Notes: a model not told the origin generated them from the sequence alone. Numbered from the stretch's first letter, positions 1 through 10,676 are shown. The stretch: 64,000 nt of DNA from Rhizomys pruinosus (GCA_009823505.1 VZQC01006609.1:257645-321644); one strand, 5' to 3'. Made by a program: numbers and translations.

Positions 1-486
1 CTCTGTCACGGGGGCACAACCTGACCTGGATGAACAAGAGAGCAGGTAGACTTCCACTAGAGAAAGTTCTGTGCTTGGTGACAAAGTGCTGTCCACATCC
101 CAGAAGGTATCCTGTAACATCAATATGCAAAGCACTGCTCTCTGACTCCGGAGCTCTGAATTCTGGATCCCATCGTTTCCACACTGTGGGAGTCGGCAGT
201 TATAGATCTGAACTGCCTTCCCAGGGCTGCTGGGAAGGTGGGAGTGTGTGTCCTCCCTCAGACCGGCAGAGAGCTTATACCATGGGGGCAGGGATAGCAA
301 TTTCTTTCCCACCTCTTAACCAGGAACCCCACAGTTCATTCTGTGGTTTCTTACTACATCCATCCATCTGTGAATAAAGACTTTCCCCGTACCTGCTGTT
401 ATGCTCTCTTCGTAGGTTCCAGAATTCCCTCATGCCCTCCCTTAAACTACGGTTTAGCAAAGTGGGTTGCAGAAAGATCAGACATC

Positions 487-600
487 GATTCTAGTTAGAG
501 GATTAGGTAACTGTATGACCTTGTGCAAACTCTTTGACTGCTATGCTAGTTCCTGAGTTTCCTTTTTCTTCTAAAAGCCAAGGCTGAGTCTGTTTCTGGT
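487..600 (-). repeat. MIR fragment
   Basis: The order 'gtaactgtatgaccttgtgc', then a 'ctgagtttcc' block, matches the reverse complement of the MIR core (tgtgaccttgggcaag ... cctcagtttcc). The copy is diverged and short. Confidence 0.5.
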
Positions 601-954
601 CCTAGCACTTTGGCGCCATTTAGTGGCCAATGGCTTACTTTTTTCCCCCCTCTGATCTGTTTTAAGCCTGCCTTCCTACTCCCAACTGTCTCTTGCAAAA
701 ATTAGTCTAAAGACGGGCTCTTGGCACCACGTTCTGTCTAACAAGCTCTACCTGAGCCAGTCATAGAGATTTTTTAGAGTATTTGAACTTCAGTTTGTTT
801 GAGATTTAGGTAGGTTGTGCGGTGGGGGTTAGGTTGTTGTTCTGCTGGTTACAGGTGAGCTGGCCGGACCTTAGCCTGACAGTGGCTGCAGGGGTCAGAG
901 TCCTTTGGGTGAATGGGGGTGGGGGGCAGGGAGGCTTCAGCTTCCACCTAGAGC

Positions 955-1215
955 AAGGGTTCTCACACTTGGTTGAAGTTAGTCTTTCCCCAATGCCCAG
1001 GCTTATATCCCAGATTCTCCAGGTAGAACTCCCCAGATGATTACAGCACATGCCCAAGGATGTAGCTAAACCAGACAGTTCTTGATTTTTCCATGTACTA
1101 AAAGCCCCTGAAAGGTTTGTTAAAACAGTGCTGTCCTTCTCCATGCACCCCCCTCCCCTGAGGTTCTGGTGCAGTAAGTGGGGCCCTGCAATCAAGTTTC
1201 CAGGTGATGCTGACT
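955..1215. repeat. hAT-Charlie (MER5-like) DNA transposon relics
   Basis: Two adjacent diverged pieces: 955-1050 begins 'ggttctcacacttgg' and ends 'cagatgattacagcacatg', and 1095-1215 runs from 'ggtttgttaaaacag' to 'ccaggtgatgctgac'. Both resemble the ends of MER5-type non-autonomous elements. Assignment is from memory of the consensus and is approximate. Confidence 0.45.
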
Positions 1216-1439
1216 GTGTGGGTGGCGGTGGTCACTCGCACATACACTACCCTAGAGGACCTTAATTCCTCTTCCCTATGGAAGAGCCTATGTCTTCTCA
1301 GGCAGACCTATGGCCTCAGTTGTGAGCCCAGCAGAGGCAGGGGAAGGAAGGAAGAGCGCTGGTGGGGCAGGGGAGAGGTATGGTTTGTGTGCCAGTGTTC
1401 CCACCTGATCTATATCCCCTCGCTTTGGTTCATGTGCAG

Positions 1440-1915
1440 CAGAGCCCTGCATGGGAGACAAATCAATCTTCTGCCAGATGGAGGTGCTGGATCAATACTG
1501 CGCCATCCCCGAATACCACCGGCTGTGCTGTGAGTCCTGTATCAAGAAGACAGGCCCTGAGGCAAGCCTGGACCCCCACCTGGCCTCACCACCCGCCTTC
1601 CCCACATCTGGGAGCCCCTCACCAGAACCCGAGGCCACCCCAGAGGCTGTAGAGCCTATGCAGGGGCCAGCAGGACCGGAAGATCATCAGCAAAGCCAGT
1701 GCACACAGCTCCCAGGACCGCTGGACAAGAATGCCTTAGTCACCCCCAAGACATTAAGCCCTAGGACATTTGGAGGTAGTTCTCCTGTCACCCCACAGGG
1801 ACCACCTTGGGGATGGACTCAAGCAGCTGTGCCAGCCTCTGAGGGTCAAGGACAGTCCAGGGAGGACCCAGGACCTGGGGGCACCAGTCTTCCTGTCTCC
1901 TCCCCAGTGACCTGA
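1440..1915 (+). CDS. ADAMTS14: ADAMTS14 terminal coding exon (PLAC domain and C-terminal tail)
   Basis: This is the last exon of the secreted zinc metalloprotease ADAMTS14, a member of the ADAMTS2/3/14 group that removes the N-propeptide of fibrillar procollagens. The exon opens after a pyrimidine tract and 'catgtgcag'; a second AG 3 bp on is also possible. It reads [16 protein letters not shown] and continues with the six-cysteine pattern of a PLAC domain (C, then IFC, QYC, LCC and ESC) over about 1448-1540. A basic step 'IKK' follows, then a low-complexity Pro/Thr/Ser-rich tail that ends SSPVT and a TGA at 1913-1915. [12 protein letters not shown] with a long proline-rich tail fits ADAMTS14 better than ADAMTS2, which stops soon after PLAC. 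The protease, disintegrin and thrombospondin modules lie upstream of the window. No break is seen. Confidence 0.93.
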
Positions 1916-3230
1916 ACTCTTTCTGCCAGTCACATTAACACCCTGCGGGTGGCCCCGGCAACCCCAGCTCAGAGGACACACACAGGGGACAGGGACAAGC
2001 ACAGATTTCCTTTTAAATTATTTTCCCTCTTGTTCTGTTTGGGGCGACAGTGCTCTTTTACCCCATGACAGGGTGGGAGGAAGAGAGATCAGGGACTGCC
2101 CTAACAGGAAATACCTCAACCAGCAGAGCCTGGGCTCCACCTCTCAGGGGTACCTGTGATCTTTCCTGGCAGGGCCTAGGGTCAGTAAGGCCCCTTCCCA
2201 TGGCCACTGGGCATGGACAGGGCTGAAGCTCACATGGGGCCTGTCAGACCTGCGTGCTTCCCTGTGATGGTGCCTACCTGGGAACCCTGCATAGGCCACC
2301 CAATAGACAAAGCAGGGCCAAGCAATCTGGACCAGGTCAGATGGGAAGGGGCTGGGACCGGATGTGCCGACGAGGCCTAGTTCTTGTCCGCTGAGTGTCC
2401 TTCACACTTTTCTCAGATGGAGGCCAGTTCACCTTTGCTGGCCAGAGGGCCACATTTGTGACCATACTCTGCCCCTGTAGATGTCACTTCTGCTAATTTT
2501 GGTGACTCTACAGCACAGACTGGCCTCCCAACTGTACGCCCATCCCACCACAGAAGAAGGCCCAGATATCCTGGACCCTATATCCTTGATAGCCAGAAGT
2601 TTCCAAGCTGAGGTTTGACCACTGGCCAGATCAGGAACAACAAATTGAGTCATCACTCTGGGGCTTAAAGAAGGCCCGGTCTGGAAGGTGTGACCACCAG
2701 ACACAGAGGAGACACCGCCTCCCAGCTTTGGGCCCTCAGCCATCACCCTCTGCCAAAGCCCACTCCTTCTGGCTTGAGCTGAACCAGAGTGTGATGCTCA
2801 GAGGATCAGGCAGGTGGGTCGTAGGGCTCGGGACCAGAGAATCCACTCAGCTGCATCCTGCGGCTGACCCAGGGAGCGTTGCTAGCTGCTTCTGTGGGAA
2901 GGACATGTGGAGCCGGGCTCAGCTGCCCTTTACGGCCTTCTGGCTCTCAGGAAGCATCCTGGACCTTCACTGCCAGGGTCGACAGCAAAGGTGCTTATCC
3001 ATGCCCCTTCCTCAGCTAGAGGAAGGACAGCTTTAGGCCTCAGGGGTCCTGGGGTCTCTGCGTGCTCTTCCCACTGTCGCCCTCTCCTCTGCACGTGGCC
3101 GGGGCCACACCGAGTCAGTCCCCTGGGGACCAGCCTGGATATTCAGATTTTTTTTTAATGTTATGTATTTATTAACATTGCCCTTGATGTTTTGATTTGA
3201 ATCTCAAAAGTGGTGCTATGTGTATGTGTG
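1916..3230 (+). other. ADAMTS14: ADAMTS14 3' UTR (end not certain)
   Basis: Repeat-free, GC-rich sequence follows the ADAMTS14 stop codon and ends in an AT-rich stretch near 3147-3215. I see no canonical AATAAA in that stretch, so the cleavage site is a guess. Apparent open frames in this stretch have no recognisable content. Confidence 0.5.
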
Positions 3231-3593
3231 CTTTTCTTTTCCTTTTTGTTTTGGGGGATGGGGGGACAATGATACCAGAGCTGAGAGGGTTGGGACCAGC
3301 AGTAGCAGGTGATGGCAGGTGGACCCACTAAGGAGCTGTGTGACTTTGGTCAAGCCACCACCAAAAAAAAAGGGCGATGGTGAGCGGGCTTGATGGACCT
3401 CTGGGGCCCACAGAAAGAAGAGCATTTTAATGATGGTCATAGCTTTACAGTGCTGCAGTGGGTGGAAGGTGGTAAAATACTTTTTCCCTGGGGAGATCCA
3501 AGCAGAAGCCAGATGTCAGGTGGGAGAAAGGATTGTGGTGCAGCTTATTGGACAAGGAGGATTGCTGTGAAAATCGTTGTGGAATTTTAAAGT

Positions 3594-3840
3594 GCCAATC
3601 CACCAGGGCTCAGTTAGTAGAGGGCTGGCTTTATGTACAAAGTCCTCGTTTTTACTTCCTAGCACGTCGAAGGAAAGGAGGGAAAAAAGGAGGGATGGAA
3701 AGAAAGGAAGGAAGGAAGAAAGGAATGAAGGGGAAGAGAGAGAAGGACAGCAATCCATGCCTGACCACTGTTGGTGGAGTGCCTGCCTTACATGCACGAG
3801 GCCCTGTGTTCTGTCCCCCAGCACTGCTAAGAGACAAAAG
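3594..3840 (+). repeat. Degenerate ID-type SINE pieces around a purine-rich (GGAA)n stretch
   Basis: 3600-3640 and 3765-3830 carry the ID-like order 'gtggagtgcctgccttacat ... gaggccctgtgttc ... cccagcac'. Between them, 3665-3750 is an almost pure A/G run of GGAA/GGAAA units. Confidence 0.5.
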
Positions 3841-4018
3841 AGAGAGAGAGAACCAATCTGTAGCTTCCCCCATCTCATATCAGACATTGATTGCATCACT
3901 AATCTGTCACTATACCGGTCCCTTCTGGAAATCGTGGGACCCAGGACAAGCGTATATGACCTCAAAGCCCAGAGCACATGCCTCTTCTCTTCCTGCCTAC
4001 ACAGATTTCTCCCATTCA

Positions 4019-4440
4019 TTTTTGGTCTTTTTGAGACAGGGTCTCCCTGTAGCCCCAGCTGTCCTGGAACTCACTCTGTAGACCAGGCTGGCCTTGAACT
4101 CACAAAGATCCACCTGTCTTTGCCTCCCAAGTGCTAGGATTAAAGGCGTGTGCCACCAGGCCATGGGGCTGGAGAGATGGCCTAGCGGTTAAGAGCGCCG
4201 ACCGCTCTTGCAGAGGACCCAGGTTCGATCCCCAGCACCCACATGGCGGCCGAGAACCGTCCGAAACTCCAATTCCAGGAGAACTCCAGTTCCAGGGGAA
4301 TCCGACACCCTCTTCTGAGCTCTGCGGCATTGCGTGACATGGGTGCACAAACTTGCATGCAGACAGTACATTCATACACATACAGAAATAAATAAAAAAT
4401 TAAAAAAAAAAGGCGTGTGCCACCAGGCCAAGCTCCACCT
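4019..4440 (-). mobile_element. B1 SINE (-) split by a B2 insertion
   Basis: The B1 body in antisense (gagacagggtctccctgtag ... gattaaaggcgtgtgcca) runs 4019-4163. It resumes at 4411 because a B2 inserted near its 5' end. Confidence 0.9.
4164..4410 (+). mobile_element. B2 SINE (+), long subfamily, with 20-bp target duplication
   Basis: Starts 'ggggctggagagatggccta', has the tRNA-like B box 'ggttcgatccc', and ends in an A-rich tail. A perfect 20-bp target duplication (aggcgtgtgccaccaggcca) is at 4144-4163 and 4411-4430, which shows a recent insertion into the B1. It carries the 17-bp internal duplication described in the findings. Confidence 0.95.
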
Positions 4441-4904
4441 CCATCCCTCTACAGGCCACTCCCCTTGGAAGTTGCTACCTTTGCAAACAGCAGCCACCTG
4501 GGTCCAGGTGTGCGCATCTCATTGGACTGACCTAGAGAGATGCTGGTAGAAGTTCCAGAAGTGGGCTCAGGATGGTCCAGCAATGTGATCTTGGTGACAC
4601 GGGTCCCCTGCACTCTGGGGACGAAGATCATGGACACTGAATGGTCACTTCCCTTTGGCCCAGTGCTACCCTTGCTATGGGAGATAAACTGGTCAGAGTG
4701 AGGCCCTCTTAAGAGACCCAGTACCCCAAGTCTGGCAGTATTCCTAGCTGATGACAAGAGGCATGGAGAACATATGCTGTGTCCCCATCTTGTGTCCACA
4801 GCAGACATTACCAGTCCATCGCTGTACTTTCCCCCCACAAGGCTCTGGGCAGTGTTCACTGATTGTTGCCATCAGTGGATCAGTTGTTTAAAGTTCTGTA
4901 GTAC

Positions 4905-5090
4905 TGGGCTGGGTGTGGCAGTGCATACTTTTAATATTACCCAGGACTTGGGAGGCGATGGATCTTTGTGAGATTGAGGCCAGCCTGGTCTCAGGACTTG
5001 GAAGTTGGAAGTAGGAGGATCAGAAACTCGAGCTCATCTTCTGCTGCATACTGAGCTTGAGGCCAGCCTGGGATACGCAAGACTTTGTTT
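4905..5090 (+). mobile_element. Two degenerate B1-like pieces (+)
   Basis: 4908-4990 ('gctgggtgtggcagtgcata', 'gaggccagcctggtctc') and 5000-5090 ('gaggccagcctgggatac') resemble B1 or B4 3' parts. Both are diverged. Confidence 0.55.
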
Positions 5091-5179
5091 GGGAGAGGGG
5101 CAGGTGGATTTATTGTCTTGACTACCAGTGAAAACCCTCTAAAGTGCATAAACCAACAGTGGGCACTTCGATGGTGGGA

Positions 5180-5740
5180 GGAGCCCCTCATACCGGCGAC
5201 ACCAATCTTCCTCCCGTGTGACCAGGGGCAAACCTCCTCTCTAGGGCTCAGTTTTTACAGAAGAGGCACCTGACCTAAAGGCTTACTGGGCCATGGGTGC
5301 AGCCAAGAGATGACCACTGGTGCGTGACTGAGCATGGGATGCTTCGGGGCTGAGCAGCCAGGAGTGGGCAGCCAGAGCACTCGGGGGGGGGGGCAAAGCA
5401 GGGCTCTCCAACTCCAGGCAAACATTGAGAACAGGGGTAGGCACTGTGCTGCCCGAGAGCTTATGCAGGTGGAACAAGAAGCCTGTATTTCCATAGCATC
5501 TAGATAAGACTTAATTCTGATGTTTACAAGTTCAAGAGCAAGTACTCCAGCCCTCTCCGGGCTCCAGTTTCTTTTTGATCTCTGTGTGCTGATTAGATGT
5601 ACTGACCACTTGTGCATAGCTGTACAAGTTACTTAGCTCTTCTATGCTACTGTTTTCTTACCTGAAAACAGACATAGGGGCCAGGGATGTAGCTCTGTTG
5701 CAGGGCCTGCAAGGTGGGACCTTCCAGTCATCACCCAGTC
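5180..5740. repeat. MIR-like and ID-like fragments in unique DNA
   Basis: 5210-5280 ('ctagggctcagtttttacag') and 5620-5670 ('gttacttagctctt ... ttacctgaaaacag') look like antisense MIR. 5675-5740 ('ccagggatgtagctctgttg') looks like an ID head. The rest is unique. Confidence 0.4.
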
Positions 5741-6298
5741 TCCTTGCTGCATTGAGCAGAGTTAGGAACTAAGCTCCCGGAGGGGATCCTGGAAGAAGAA
5801 CCTTCTTCATCCACCCCTCAAGACCCCCGCAGCCCCTTGTAGACTCTCTTACAGGACTCTCGCCTCCAGGGCCCAGTGGCCTTTCTCCGCTCAGTGCCTT
5901 CTCTCCAGGGCACCCATACTTCTCCCCATCGCCCCTCCTCCTGGCACACTCCTGTAAACTCTCCAAACAGGCTTCGCTATCACCCACGTGGAGGGTCCAT
6001 GTGTCTGCCCCAACCTGACCACACACCCTATCACAGCACTTGTCACCTGCTACACTCTGGACCATTCCCAACCCCAGATCAAGAGGACCCCAACAAGACA
6101 CTGGCTCCCAGCATGGCCACGACACATAAGAACTGAAATTTGGGGTCTGGTTTCTGCCACTGTCAAAAGCTCCCCCCATCCTCGGGAAGGCAGGAGGCTC
6201 CCCGGGAAGGGAAGGGGGCAGTTTGCTTCCCCCCCAAGGGAGAATCTGAGCCTATTTCTTCTTTTGTTTTGTTTTATTCTTGCTTTTGTGAAGTGTGG

Positions 6299-6303
6299 TG
6301 TGC

Positions 6304-6346
<43 letters not shown>
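6299..6346. repeat. (TG)n microsatellite
   Basis: A near-pure TG dinucleotide run, next to the A-rich end of an antisense B1 fragment. Confidence 0.95.
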
Positions 6347-6347
<1 letters not shown>

Positions 6348-6640
6348 ATATTTTGAGACAAGGTCTCACTGTGTAGACCAGGCTGGCCTTGAACTTGCAT
6401 TAATCTTGCCTCAGCTTTCCTTCTGATTCTGTTTTTGTTTGTTCTTGTTGGTTGGTTGATTGGTTAGGTTTTTTTTTTTTTTTGAGACAGTGTCTCCTGA
6501 ACACCCCCCCTGCCCTGCACCCCCACCTTGCTGGCCTGAAACTCAATATGTAGACCACAGTAGGCTCCATCTCACAGAGATCCACTCTGTCTGCCTCTCC
6601 CTCCCCAGTGTTAGGATTAAATGGGGCACCACACCCAGCC
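6347..6640 (-). mobile_element. Two antisense B1 fragments
   Basis: 6350-6420 ('gagacaaggtctcactgtgt') and 6466-6635 (poly-T, 'gagacagtgtctcctg', ending 'caccacacccagcc') are B1 in antisense. Confidence 0.75.
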
Positions 6641-6850
6641 CTCTTTATTTTATTTATATAAGTGGTTTGCTTGCATATGTGTAAATGCACCCATATTGTA
6701 CAATGCCCCCAGAAGCCAGAAGAGGGTGTCAGATCCCCTAGAACTGGAGTTATAGACAGTTGTTAGATGCCATGTGGGTGCTGAGAACTGAATCTGGGTC
6801 CTCTGCAAGAACAGCCGGTGATCTTAACCTCTCTTCAGCCTCCTCCAGGG
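6641..6850 (-). mobile_element. B2/B3 SINE (-), old
   Basis: Antisense B2 pattern: 'gccagaagagggtgtcagat', 'atgccatgtgggtgctgaga', then the head 'cttaacctctcttcagcc'. Confidence 0.75.
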
Positions 6851-7150
6851 TTCTCTGTTTCTAATATCCAGGCCTGTGCTGTTCCATCTCATAGCCTGGT
6901 CACCTGTGGCCATTGAGCCTTGTGGCCTGTGGCCGGTAGCCAAGGAATTTAGTATTTTATTTAGTTTTGAGTAATTTGAATTTACATTTAAATGCTGATA
7001 CTCAAGTGGGTCAATCAGTGTCAGTCACTGAAATGACGAAATCTACATCCACACCAAATGTTCCTGATGAAACTTCAGTCTCTGAATTGAAACATGGAGT
7101 AAGCATTGGATTCCTGCATTTAAAAAAGTAACATGCTTTAATTTTCTGCT

Positions 7151-7276
7151 GATTATATGTTTAAATGATAGCATCTGGCATCTGTTGGGTGAAGAACAGA
7201 CACTAAGTTAAAAGCCATTTCAGGACTGGAATGAGTCTCAGTTGAAGGAGCACTTACCTAGCATGCACAAGGCCCT
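7151..7276. repeat. Source copy of a 126-bp duplicated segment
   Basis: About 96% identical (five mismatches counted by eye) to 8125-8250. The last part of this copy is the head of an ID/B4 element, which is complete here but cut short in the second copy. Confidence 0.85.
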
Positions 7277-7445
7277 GGGTTCAACCCCAGCATGGCTTAA
7301 ATCACGCATGTTGGCTGATGCTTATAATCCAAGCACTTGGAAGGAAGGAGGATCAGGAGTCCAAGGTCATCCTCAGCTACATACCAAGTTCAAGGCCAGC
7401 CTGGGCTACATGAGACCCTGTCTCAAATACAATAAAGTAAAAAAT
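7215..7445 (+). mobile_element. B4 SINE (+) (ID head joined to B1-like tail)
   Basis: The ID-like head 'gcacttacctagcatgcaca ... gggttcaaccccagca' passes into a B1-like part, 'gcttataatccaagcacttg ... gagaccctgtctcaaa'. This is the usual B4 design. Confidence 0.7.
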
Positions 7446-7593
7446 GATAAAAATGGACAGAATAATAGCAGTGGCCTTGTTGTGAGGATTCAGAGATAAT
7501 CTGCACAAAATGCATGGTGCTGGGCTATAGCAAGCATTTGATAAGCGTTAGTGGTTTCTATGACTGGGACAGACTATCCAACCATTAAAGAGG

Positions 7594-7670
7594 TCTTTCA
7601 GCTGGGGATAGAACTTGGTCTAGCATGCATGAGGCCCTGGGTCGCATCCCCAGAATTGATGGGGATTTAT
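7594..7670 (+). mobile_element. ID-like SINE (+)
   Basis: 'ctggggatagaacttggtct agcatgcatgaggccctggg' and 'catccccag' give the ID order. Confidence 0.65.
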
Positions 7671-7698
7671 AAACAAAGAAATGGCTTAGCCTGAGACG

Positions 7699-7781
7699 AG
7701 CAGTAGCCATGGGATTGAAGTCATGGGCCACCACATCTGAGCAGTAGCCATGGGATTGACATCATGGGCCACCACATCTGG
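7699..7781. repeat. Tandem duplication of a 41-bp unit
   Basis: The unit beginning 'gagcagtagccatgggattg' occurs twice in direct tandem (about 7699-7739 and 7740-7780), with two mismatches. Confidence 0.85.
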
Positions 7782-7929
7782 CTATCAGCATTATTTTCAT
7801 TCCTTTCTGCTGTCAGGAAGAACTTGAGCAACAATTGCCCTGGATTGGCAATCTTCGTTGGGAAATACTTAGCTGCAGACAAAACAGTGGGGTAACATTG
7901 GCCTAGTACCCATTATTATTGAAGTCTAA

Positions 7930-8045
7930 TCAGAGCTGACATGATGGCGCATACCTGTGAGCTTAGCACTCGGCGGTGGTCTGACCTATGTAGTGAGATC
8001 CTGGCAGTCTGGGCTATCCATTAAGATCCTGTCTAAACACAATAT
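7930..8045 (+). mobile_element. B1-like/B4 3' fragment (+), old
   Basis: 'catgatggcgcatacctgtg', 'cttagcactcgg', and 'agatcctgtctaaa' outline a diverged B1-type body. Confidence 0.5.
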
Positions 8046-8124
8046 TTATACTGCATATCACTGCATAGCCTCTAGGATGGCTTTAATTCACAAATAGGAA
8101 ATGAGTGTACGTCTCCTAGAAGGA

Positions 8125-8250
8125 GATTATATGTTTCAATGATAGCATCTGGAATCTGTTGGGTGAAGAACAGACACTAAGTTAAAAGCCATTTCACGAC
8201 TGGAATGTGTCTCAGTTGAAGGAGCACTTACCTAGCACGCACAAGGCCCT
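8125..8250. repeat. Second copy of the 126-bp segment, flanked by 14-bp direct repeats
   Basis: Copies 7151-7276. The direct repeat tcctagaaggagat lies at 8114-8127 and 8250-8263, immediately outside (overlapping by the ambiguous edge bases), like a target-site duplication. There is no poly-A tail. See findings. Confidence 0.85.
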
Positions 8251-8465
8251 CCTAGAAGGAGATGTGTCCCAGGAAATAGAACAAAATAGTAGTGCTTTAT
8301 ATTGTCAAGAAATTAAAGGCAACTGGAAGTCTTTGAAGTAACAGCTCCATGTTGAGATAAGACACTAGACTGACGTGAGGAAGCTGTGGGGGCCACGAGA
8401 AGAGAGGGGGAAAATAGCATCCTGCCCAGTCAGTGAACGCAATAGAGTGATAGTGAGGGCGGGAG

Positions 8466-8646
8466 CCTGGAGAGATGGCTCAGCAGTTCAGTGCTTGCTG
8501 CTCTTCCAGAGAACCAGAGTTCAGTTCCCAGCATCCACATCAGGCTGCTTATAACAGCCTGTAACTCCAGATCCAGGGGATCTGGCAGCCTCTTCTGACC
8601 TTTTAGGGCACACACACATGGAATACATGTACACGCACACACACAC
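8466..8646 (+). mobile_element. B2 SINE (+), older type
   Basis: Head 'cctggagagatggctcagca', B-box region 'gagttcagttccca', 3' part 'gcctcttctgacc', and a CA-rich end. Confidence 0.85.
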
Positions 8647-8668
8647 AAAAAAAACTTTCAAAAAGATA

Positions 8669-8831
8669 GGCTGGTGCTGGGTATGGTGGCATTTGTCTTT
8701 AATACCAGCACTTGGGAGGCAGAGGCAGGTGGAGCTCTATGATTTCAAGAGCAGCCTGGTCTACATAGTGATTTCTAGGCCAGCTGGAGCTACAAGGAGA
8801 CCCTGTCTCAAAAAAGACAAAAAAAAAAAAT
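8669..8831 (+). mobile_element. B1 SINE (+)
   Basis: 'gctgggtatggtggcatttg' to 'gagaccctgtctcaaaaaag' with an A tail. Confidence 0.9.
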
Positions 8832-8835
8832 TAAG

Positions 8836-9035
8836 TAGGATGGAAAATAGCTCATTGCTTAAGAGTACTTGCTGCTCAGTCATGAGGACTGGAATTCAGA
8901 TCCCAGCATCCAAGTCAGGGGTCTGATCAACACCTGTTACCCACCTCTAGGGGATCCAAGGGCCTCCTCTGACCTCTGTGGACACCCTTCATATGCACAT
9001 ACACTCACACAGACACACATATAAAATCAATTTTT
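8836..9035 (+). mobile_element. B2/B3 SINE (+), old
   Basis: 'taagagtacttgctgctcag', 'gaattcagatcccagcatcc' and 'ggcctcctctgacctctgtg' follow B2 order. Confidence 0.75.
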
Positions 9036-9039
9036 AAAA

Positions 9040-9222
9040 TTCTATGTGCATGAAAGTTTTGCCTGCATGCATGTCATGCCCCTCAGAACCCAGAGAAGGA
9101 TATTTGATCCCCCGGAACTAGACTTATGGACAATTGTTAACTGTCATGTGGGTGCTGGGTATCGAACCCAGTTCCTCTGGAAGAACAAGTGTTCTTAACT
9201 GCTGAGCCATCTCTCCAGTCCC
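9040..9222 (-). mobile_element. B2/B3 SINE (-), old
   Basis: Antisense: 'gtgggtgctgggtatcgaac' and head 'gctgagccatctctccagtc'. With the preceding sense copy it forms an imperfect inverted pair. Confidence 0.8.
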
Positions 9223-9247
9223 ATAAACTTGTTTCTAAAAGTATAAT

Positions 9248-9474
9248 GGGGGGCTGGAGAGATGGCCTAGCAGTTAAGAGTGCCGACTGCTCTTGCAGAG
9301 GACCCAGGTTCGATCCCCAGCGCCCACATGGTGGCTGAGAACCATCCGTAACTCCAATTCCAGGAAAACTCCAGTTCCAGGGGAATCCGACACCCTCTTC
9401 TGACCTCCTCAGCATTGCACAGCACGGGTGCACAAACCTACATGCAGACAGTACATTCATACACATAAAAAAAT
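9248..9474 (+). mobile_element. B2 SINE (+), long subfamily
   Basis: 'ggggctggagagatggccta' through 'cagtacattcatacacataa'. It contains both copies of the aactccaRttccaggRR block. Confidence 0.93.
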
Positions 9475-9475
9475 G

Positions 9476-9690
9476 GGGGCTAGGAATTTAGTTCAGATGG
9501 TAGAGTCCTTGTCCAGCATGCAGAAGGCCCTGGTCAGAGCTCCAGCAACGTCTAAAACAGTGCGATGGATGTATCACACTCCTGCAATTTTGGAAGGCGG
9601 AATCGGGAGGATGAGAAGTCCTGGGTAATTTGGGGCTATGTAAAATGAGGCCAGCCTGAGCTACATGAGAATTTGCCTTAAAAAAAGTGA
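9476..9690 (+). mobile_element. B4 SINE (+)
   Basis: ID-like head ('ggggctaggaatttagttca', 'gcatgcagaaggccctgg') joined to a B1-like end ('gaggccagcctgagctacat'). Confidence 0.65.
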
Positions 9691-9754
9691 ATGTGGCAGA
9701 AAATTAAGGCAATGGAATGGAAGACAGACTGGAAAAAATCCCAGGGTATGCAGA

Positions 9755-9825
9755 GAGAGGACCTCAAGTTCAAGGCCAACTGGGATTCCATAGTGAGACC
9801 CTGTCTAAAAAGAAAAAAAAATTAA
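9755..9825 (+). mobile_element. B1 3' fragment (+)
   Basis: 'caagttcaaggccaactggg' to 'gagaccctgtctaaaaagaa'. Confidence 0.6.
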
Positions 9826-10050
9826 GTATGCTTTATGACATAGCTTTATGAATATGAGACTTTCAGTGAGTCAGCCTTTAGACATGTCATCCTCAAAGTG
9901 AGATATACATACCACCACTCTGTCCTTGGACAAATCCCTCAAAACACTGTCTTCTCAGCCCTCTATGCAGCTTTGTTTATAAAAAGACCTACTGTGTGAA
10001 GCTATAGGAATTCAGAGCTTGGCTTTGCCCATATGAAGTCTTTGAATTCT

Positions 10051-10284
10051 TTTTTTTTTTATTTATTTCTGTATGTGTATGAATGTACTGTGTGCATGTA
10101 GATTTGTGCACCCGTGTCGTACAGTGCCACGGAGGTCAGAAGGTGTTGGATTTCCCTGGAACTGGAGTTCTCCTGGAATTGGAGTTTCAATGGTTCTCAG
10201 CTGCCATGTGGGTGCTGGGGATCAAACCCGGGTCCTCTGTAAGAACAGTTGGCACTCTTAACTGCTAGGCTATCTCTCCAGCCC
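10051..10284 (-). mobile_element. B2 SINE (-), long subfamily
   Basis: Antisense from the A-rich tail ('atttatttctgtatgtgtat') to the head ('ggctatctctccagccc'). Confidence 0.93.
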
Positions 10285-10473
10285 TGGCTCTGAATTCTTA
10301 ATCTGCCTCTTATTGTATAGTCTTGAACAAGTATGTGTGAGTTCATGTTTGAATGTAAGTCTGTGTGCTGTAGCATGAATTTGGAGGTCAGATGACAATT
10401 TCAGGTGCTGGTTCTAGCCTCCCACCTTATTGGATACAGGATGTCCTGTTTGCCACTCTGTACACCAGGCTAG

Positions 10474-10632
10474 CTGGCCCACAACCTTATAATCCCAAGC
10501 ACTCGGGATGCAGAGGCAGGCAGATCTCTATGAGTTCAAGGCCAGCCTGATCTACAGAGTGAGTTCCAGGCCAGCTGGGGATATAGGGAGACCCTGTCTT
10601 AAAATAAATAAATAAATAAAATTAAAATTAAA
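10474..10632 (+). mobile_element. B1 SINE (+) with (AAAT)n tail
   Basis: 'ccttataatcccaagcactc' to 'gagaccctgtctta', then AAAT repeats. Confidence 0.85.
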
Positions 10633-10676
10633 AAGAGGGTGTGATCTGATTGAGACTTATAAAAGAGGTTTTACGG

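Larger units (their letters stand above)
1..1439 (+). other. ADAMTS14: ADAMTS14 last intron (3' part)
   Basis: No exon of the ADAMTS14 thrombospondin-repeat region could be recognised here, so this is read as the 3' part of the final intron. It contains old mammalian repeats (entered separately) and otherwise unique sequence. The call follows from the terminal exon that begins near 1440. Confidence 0.7.

Noticed and set aside
4200..4230. tRNA genes (A and B boxes with 'ggttcgatcccc')
   Set aside because: These are the tRNA-derived heads of B2/ID SINEs and lack a foldable complete tRNA.
4131..4381. The many 60-95 codon readings '[17 protein letters not shown]...' found throughout
   Set aside because: All are translations of B2 SINEs, repeated dozens of times in both orientations.
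6299..6346. CRISPR-like or satellite arrays at the (TG)n/(CA)n runs
   Set aside because: Plain dinucleotide microsatellites common in rodents; there are no spacers.
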